DNA from: Enchytraeus crypticus
Lineage: Eukaryota > Annelida > Clitellata > Enchytraeida > Enchytraeidae
Length of the DNA: 64,000 bases
Direction: 5' to 3'
Assembly: GCA_905160935.1 (NCBI GenBank)
Contig: CAJHZI010000576.1
Span: forward strand, 1,352,001 to 1,416,000
In this document: positions 61,793 to 64,000 of the stretch, in pieces
How the letters are laid out: each line of letters starts with the position of its first letter
Position numbering within the stretch: the first letter of the stretch is position 1
The notes under the pieces: generated by a model
What the model was told of the DNA's origin: nothing
Database searches by the model: none
The model's input: the letters and a program-made list of their open reading frames with translations, nothing else
Made by a program: the position numbers and the translations under genes

Positions 61793-62284
61793 GAGTGTTT
61801 AATTTATATTTCTGATGTTTTCAGTTCGAATTAGGCCTATTTTATTTCAGGTCTTGTCTGTAAACTGTGGAAATATATAAAATCTAAATAGGCTTAACAA
61901 GTATAGACTGTGTGTTTACTGCTATTAAACGAGTTATACGGAGTTTTATGCGATATCGAACAACAACAACATTCATGCACAATGCGAGGTGGGTCTTGAT
62001 ACTTTTATACATTGTTCTATAGAGGGCTTGAGAGTGACCAAGTGAACTACGACAATATTTCGTCGTCTCATCTTTCATATTAGAATACTTTTAAAAGAAG
62101 AGAGGCGAATGCAAACGACAGCTATATTATTCAAAATTTAGCTAAATTACTTAAAATTTCTTTTCAGAATTCACAAATGATGGCTACCTTTTATCTCTCT
62201 CTTCCCCTAATCTTCTCTCTCCCTGTTCATTCATTTTTCTCTTAGTCTCTCTCTTCCTCTTACTCACTCTCTCTCTCTCTTTTT

Positions 62285-62432
62285 CTCTCTCAGCGTACTG
62301 CCTAAAGGCATGTCCACAACTCGCAATCCTCACAGGTCTAGTTAAGGATAAATTTATTCTACAGCACTTTTCCGCTTTCCTCTGCATTTACACATATGAG
62401 TGGATCTTTAAATCGTCTAACATGATATACCT
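62285..62432 (-). mobile_element. LINE-GA fragment with CT/GA tract
   Basis: Plus strand: (CT)n, AGCGTACTGCCTAAAGGCAT, CATATGAGTGGATCTTTAAA. Same family as the copy at 16540. Confidence 0.78.
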
Positions 62433-62494
62433 TTATTCTTGGAGATTATGCTGTTGATGGGGTGGGCCCCCTATGCCTTCCTCAGCTTCAACAC

Positions 62495-62725
62495 ACATAG
62501 GGTTATTAAGAAGGAAATGAAAAGTATGGGATTGACTGATGATATGGTGTGGGACAGAGAGGACTGGAGAATGTCTATTCGTATCCCGACCTTAGTTAAA
62601 CTGGGATTTAAGGGAAGCAGATGATGATATTTATAAATTGAAAAACTTTAGGGAGAACTGGAGAATGTCTATTCGTATCCCGACCCTAGTTAAACTGGGA
62701 TTTAAGGGAAGAAGATGATGATGAT
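62495..62725 (+). mobile_element. LINE-GAT 3' end with (GAT)n tail, duplicated
   Basis: Encodes VIKKEMKSMGLTDDMVWDRE, DWRMSIRIPTLVKLGFKGS and ends in GATGATGAT. The last 60 bp recur at 62660-62720. The same 3' sequence (CCCGACC..TAGTTAAACTGGGA) terminates the GAT-tail repeats listed below. Confidence 0.85.
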
Positions 62726-62867
62726 TTTTTTATGGATTAAATGGTCAATATTGTGTGACTGATAAATTGCTTGATTAATCGATAGGTAGATCGATAGATT
62801 GCTTGATTAATCGATTGATCGATAGATAGATCGATGGATTGATTGATTGGCTGGTGTACGTTGCTAG

Positions 62868-63054
62868 GATCATCTAACTCGGGCACACAGCTCAACTCGG
62901 CCGATGTTGGTATATCTCTGGGAGAGGTCAACGAAGGATGTTCACTAAGTGGCTACCGGAAGTCCACGGATGACGTCAGCAACCGGAAGTCCACGGATGA
63001 CCTCAGCTGTGAGGTCGTCGTGGTGGACTCCAATGGAAGCAACACTCATAATGT
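62868..63054 (+). CDS. ABCG-type gene, N-terminal linker exon
   Basis: Acceptor GTTGCTAG; encodes SSNSGTQLNSADVGISLGEV, with an 8-residue repeat (RKSTDDVSN / RKSTDDLS, coded by a 27-bp direct repeat CCGGAAGTCCACGGATGAC), and SCEVVVVDSNGSN. Donor GTTAGT at 63055, phase 2. Cytosolic, low-complexity, typical of ABCG N-termini. Confidence 0.78.
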
Positions 63055-63509
63055 GTTAGTGGATTTCCTTTATTGATATTTAATGCTAGGTGTGTGTACC
63101 TGCTTTTATATTACAATTGGCGATTGGCGATGTCTTTAGCCATCGAATATTAACGTATATTAATAATATACGTCTTATGTGTATTGCCTATGCTTGAATT
63201 TGTAAACAGATGTCTCTAAAATTTAATGCGCAACTATGAATATGCGTATTTATGTAAGTGTATGAATGTACTGGAATGTGTGGATGCGCCATATAGTGAT
63301 ATGAGATAACAATGTTCTTGTCGCAATGAACTGTTGTTGTTGTTGTTGCAGCAAGAGCTCGTATACTGGTCAGGGAGGTGGTAGCACTGTCGAGGGCTCG
63401 ACTCTCGTATTTAAAGATGTCTGCGTGACGTTGTCGAAGAAGTCGATCCTCAGAGATATCTGCGGCATGGCCAAGGTTGGGCAGACCCTCGCTATCATGG
63501 GTCCTAGCG
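62868..63509 (+). CDS. ABCG-type ABC transporter, two 5' exons (partial)
   Basis: ABCG proteins are half-transporters with the nucleotide-binding domain first, exporting sterols or xenobiotics. The second exon reads STLVFKDVCVTLSKKSILRD, then GMAKVGQTLAIMGPSG, the ABCG pattern of L-x-F-x-x-(V/I) followed by L-x-x-(V/I)-x-G and the Walker A start (A-I-M-G-P-S-G). The frame joins in phase to an upstream exon of Ser/Asp-rich sequence. The rest of Walker A (GKT/S) must lie in the next exon, off the window. The true start is not seen, because the first exon opens at an acceptor in mid-codon. The G subfamily is favoured by domain order and MGPSG, but member identity cannot be given. Confidence 0.82.
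63352..63509 (+). CDS. ABCG-type gene, Walker A exon
   Basis: Acceptor is a (TTG)n tract ending TTGCAG. Encodes the first strands of the ABC domain to MGPSG. Donor GTGGGT at 63510, or GTACAT at 63514; both leave a frame compatible with GPSG(x)GK. Confidence 0.85.
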
Positions 63510-64000
63510 GTGGGTACATTTCTCTTTTCCTTACGTTGCCAATATCGTGGAGAATCATTGAATCAATCAATTAACTAATTAATCGAGTCAAAGATTTAGC
63601 ATTCGTATTTAGGCCATACCACTCAATTGCACGTGTATAGTATCATGAACATTTTTTGCAGTATGAACTTCACTGAAAGCATTTGATAAAAATCAGCTGT
63701 AAATTAATTATTAGTAAATATTAAAGTATATTACGTTAATAATATTAATAATATTGGTGTCGGTAAATTGTTTCTCTATTGATGTAGAGGCGAATTAGAT
63801 GCTACTGTTTCCCATTTCATAAGTTTCTTACAAGGTAGTAGGTAGGACCGATTAGCTTTGAGCTACCCAATTCATGACCAGTCTAGAAAAATAAATATGT
63901 GGAAATATAAAAAAATTATAAATAAATAGAAAAATAAATATGTTGATTGATTTTATGTGAAACTGATTGAATGAAAAGGTGATTGACTAAAAGAACGTTT
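63510..64000. other. Intron after Walker A exon
   Basis: AT-rich sequence with TTAATAATATTAATAATATT near 63735; no exon or named repeat seen. Confidence 0.7.

Larger units (their letters stand above)
52943..62867. other. Spacer/upstream intron between NADSYN1 and ABCG-type gene
   Basis: No convincing coding exon. Holds SINE-B copy 3, a GATTCAGATAAGATTATAGA repeat (53860-53955), a GAT-tail repeat, SINE-D, R5, a GC-richer stretch at 56160-57400 with possible promoter, 13-bp and 27-bp minisatellites, SINE-A copies 12-13, LINE-GA and GA-tail repeats. 60300-61430 is AT-rich with nothing recognised. Confidence 0.75.

Noticed and set aside
62439-62624. Separate small gene
   Set aside because: It is the C-terminal end of the LINE-GAT reverse transcriptase, not a host gene.

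Overview
This is eukaryotic nuclear DNA, almost certainly from an invertebrate metazoan. Genes are split into many short exons with GT/AG introns of about 0.3-3 kb. Base composition is AT-rich, and introns are crowded with (AT)n, (GA)n and (GT)n tracts, minisatellites, tRNA-derived SINEs, non-LTR retrotransposon 3' ends, a Tc1/mariner element and a hAT-like element. I cannot name the species. No bacterial operon, CRISPR array or rRNA is visible.

Layout. (1) Positions 1-38441, minus strand: the 5' half of a VPS13 (VPS13A/C-type) lipid-transfer protein gene. I resolved 35 coding exons by hand, about 1,550 residues. It runs from the start codon at 38441 and continues past the left edge; reading phases agree at every junction except exon 16/17. 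(2) Positions 38442-45340: repeat-rich spacer with a 72-bp minisatellite, (GA)n and (AT)n tracts and a Tc1-like element with one frameshift. (3) Positions 45341-52804, plus strand: NADSYN1, glutamine-dependent NAD+ synthetase. Nine phase-consistent exons encode the synthetase half (570 residues) plus an unusual Ser-rich C-terminal extension. The N-terminal glutaminase (nitrilase) half is not found anywhere in the window. (4) Positions 52805-62867: spacer or first intron with SINEs, minisatellites and a possible promoter. (5) Positions 62868-64000, plus strand: two exons from the 5' part of an ABCG-type ABC transporter, ending inside the Walker A motif at an intron.

Functionally the genes are unrelated housekeeping loci: bulk lipid transfer at membrane contacts, the last step of NAD+ synthesis, and membrane export. 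VPS13 and NADSYN1 are divergently oriented.

The most unusual pattern is that tandem repeats repeatedly include, start at, or stop at exon-intron junctions. Splice donors or acceptors with adjacent exon sequence are duplicated at VPS13 exons 5, 34 and 35 and NADSYN1 exons a, b and e, and simple repeats begin exactly at two NADSYN1 donors. Several duplication lengths (24, 60, 69, 102 bp) are multiples of three, and in NADSYN1 the duplicated acceptors stay in an open frame. Secondary points are a SINE family whose copies carry an inverted copy of their own 5' end, and two SINE-like families that share their 3' ends and microsatellite tails with two different LINE families.
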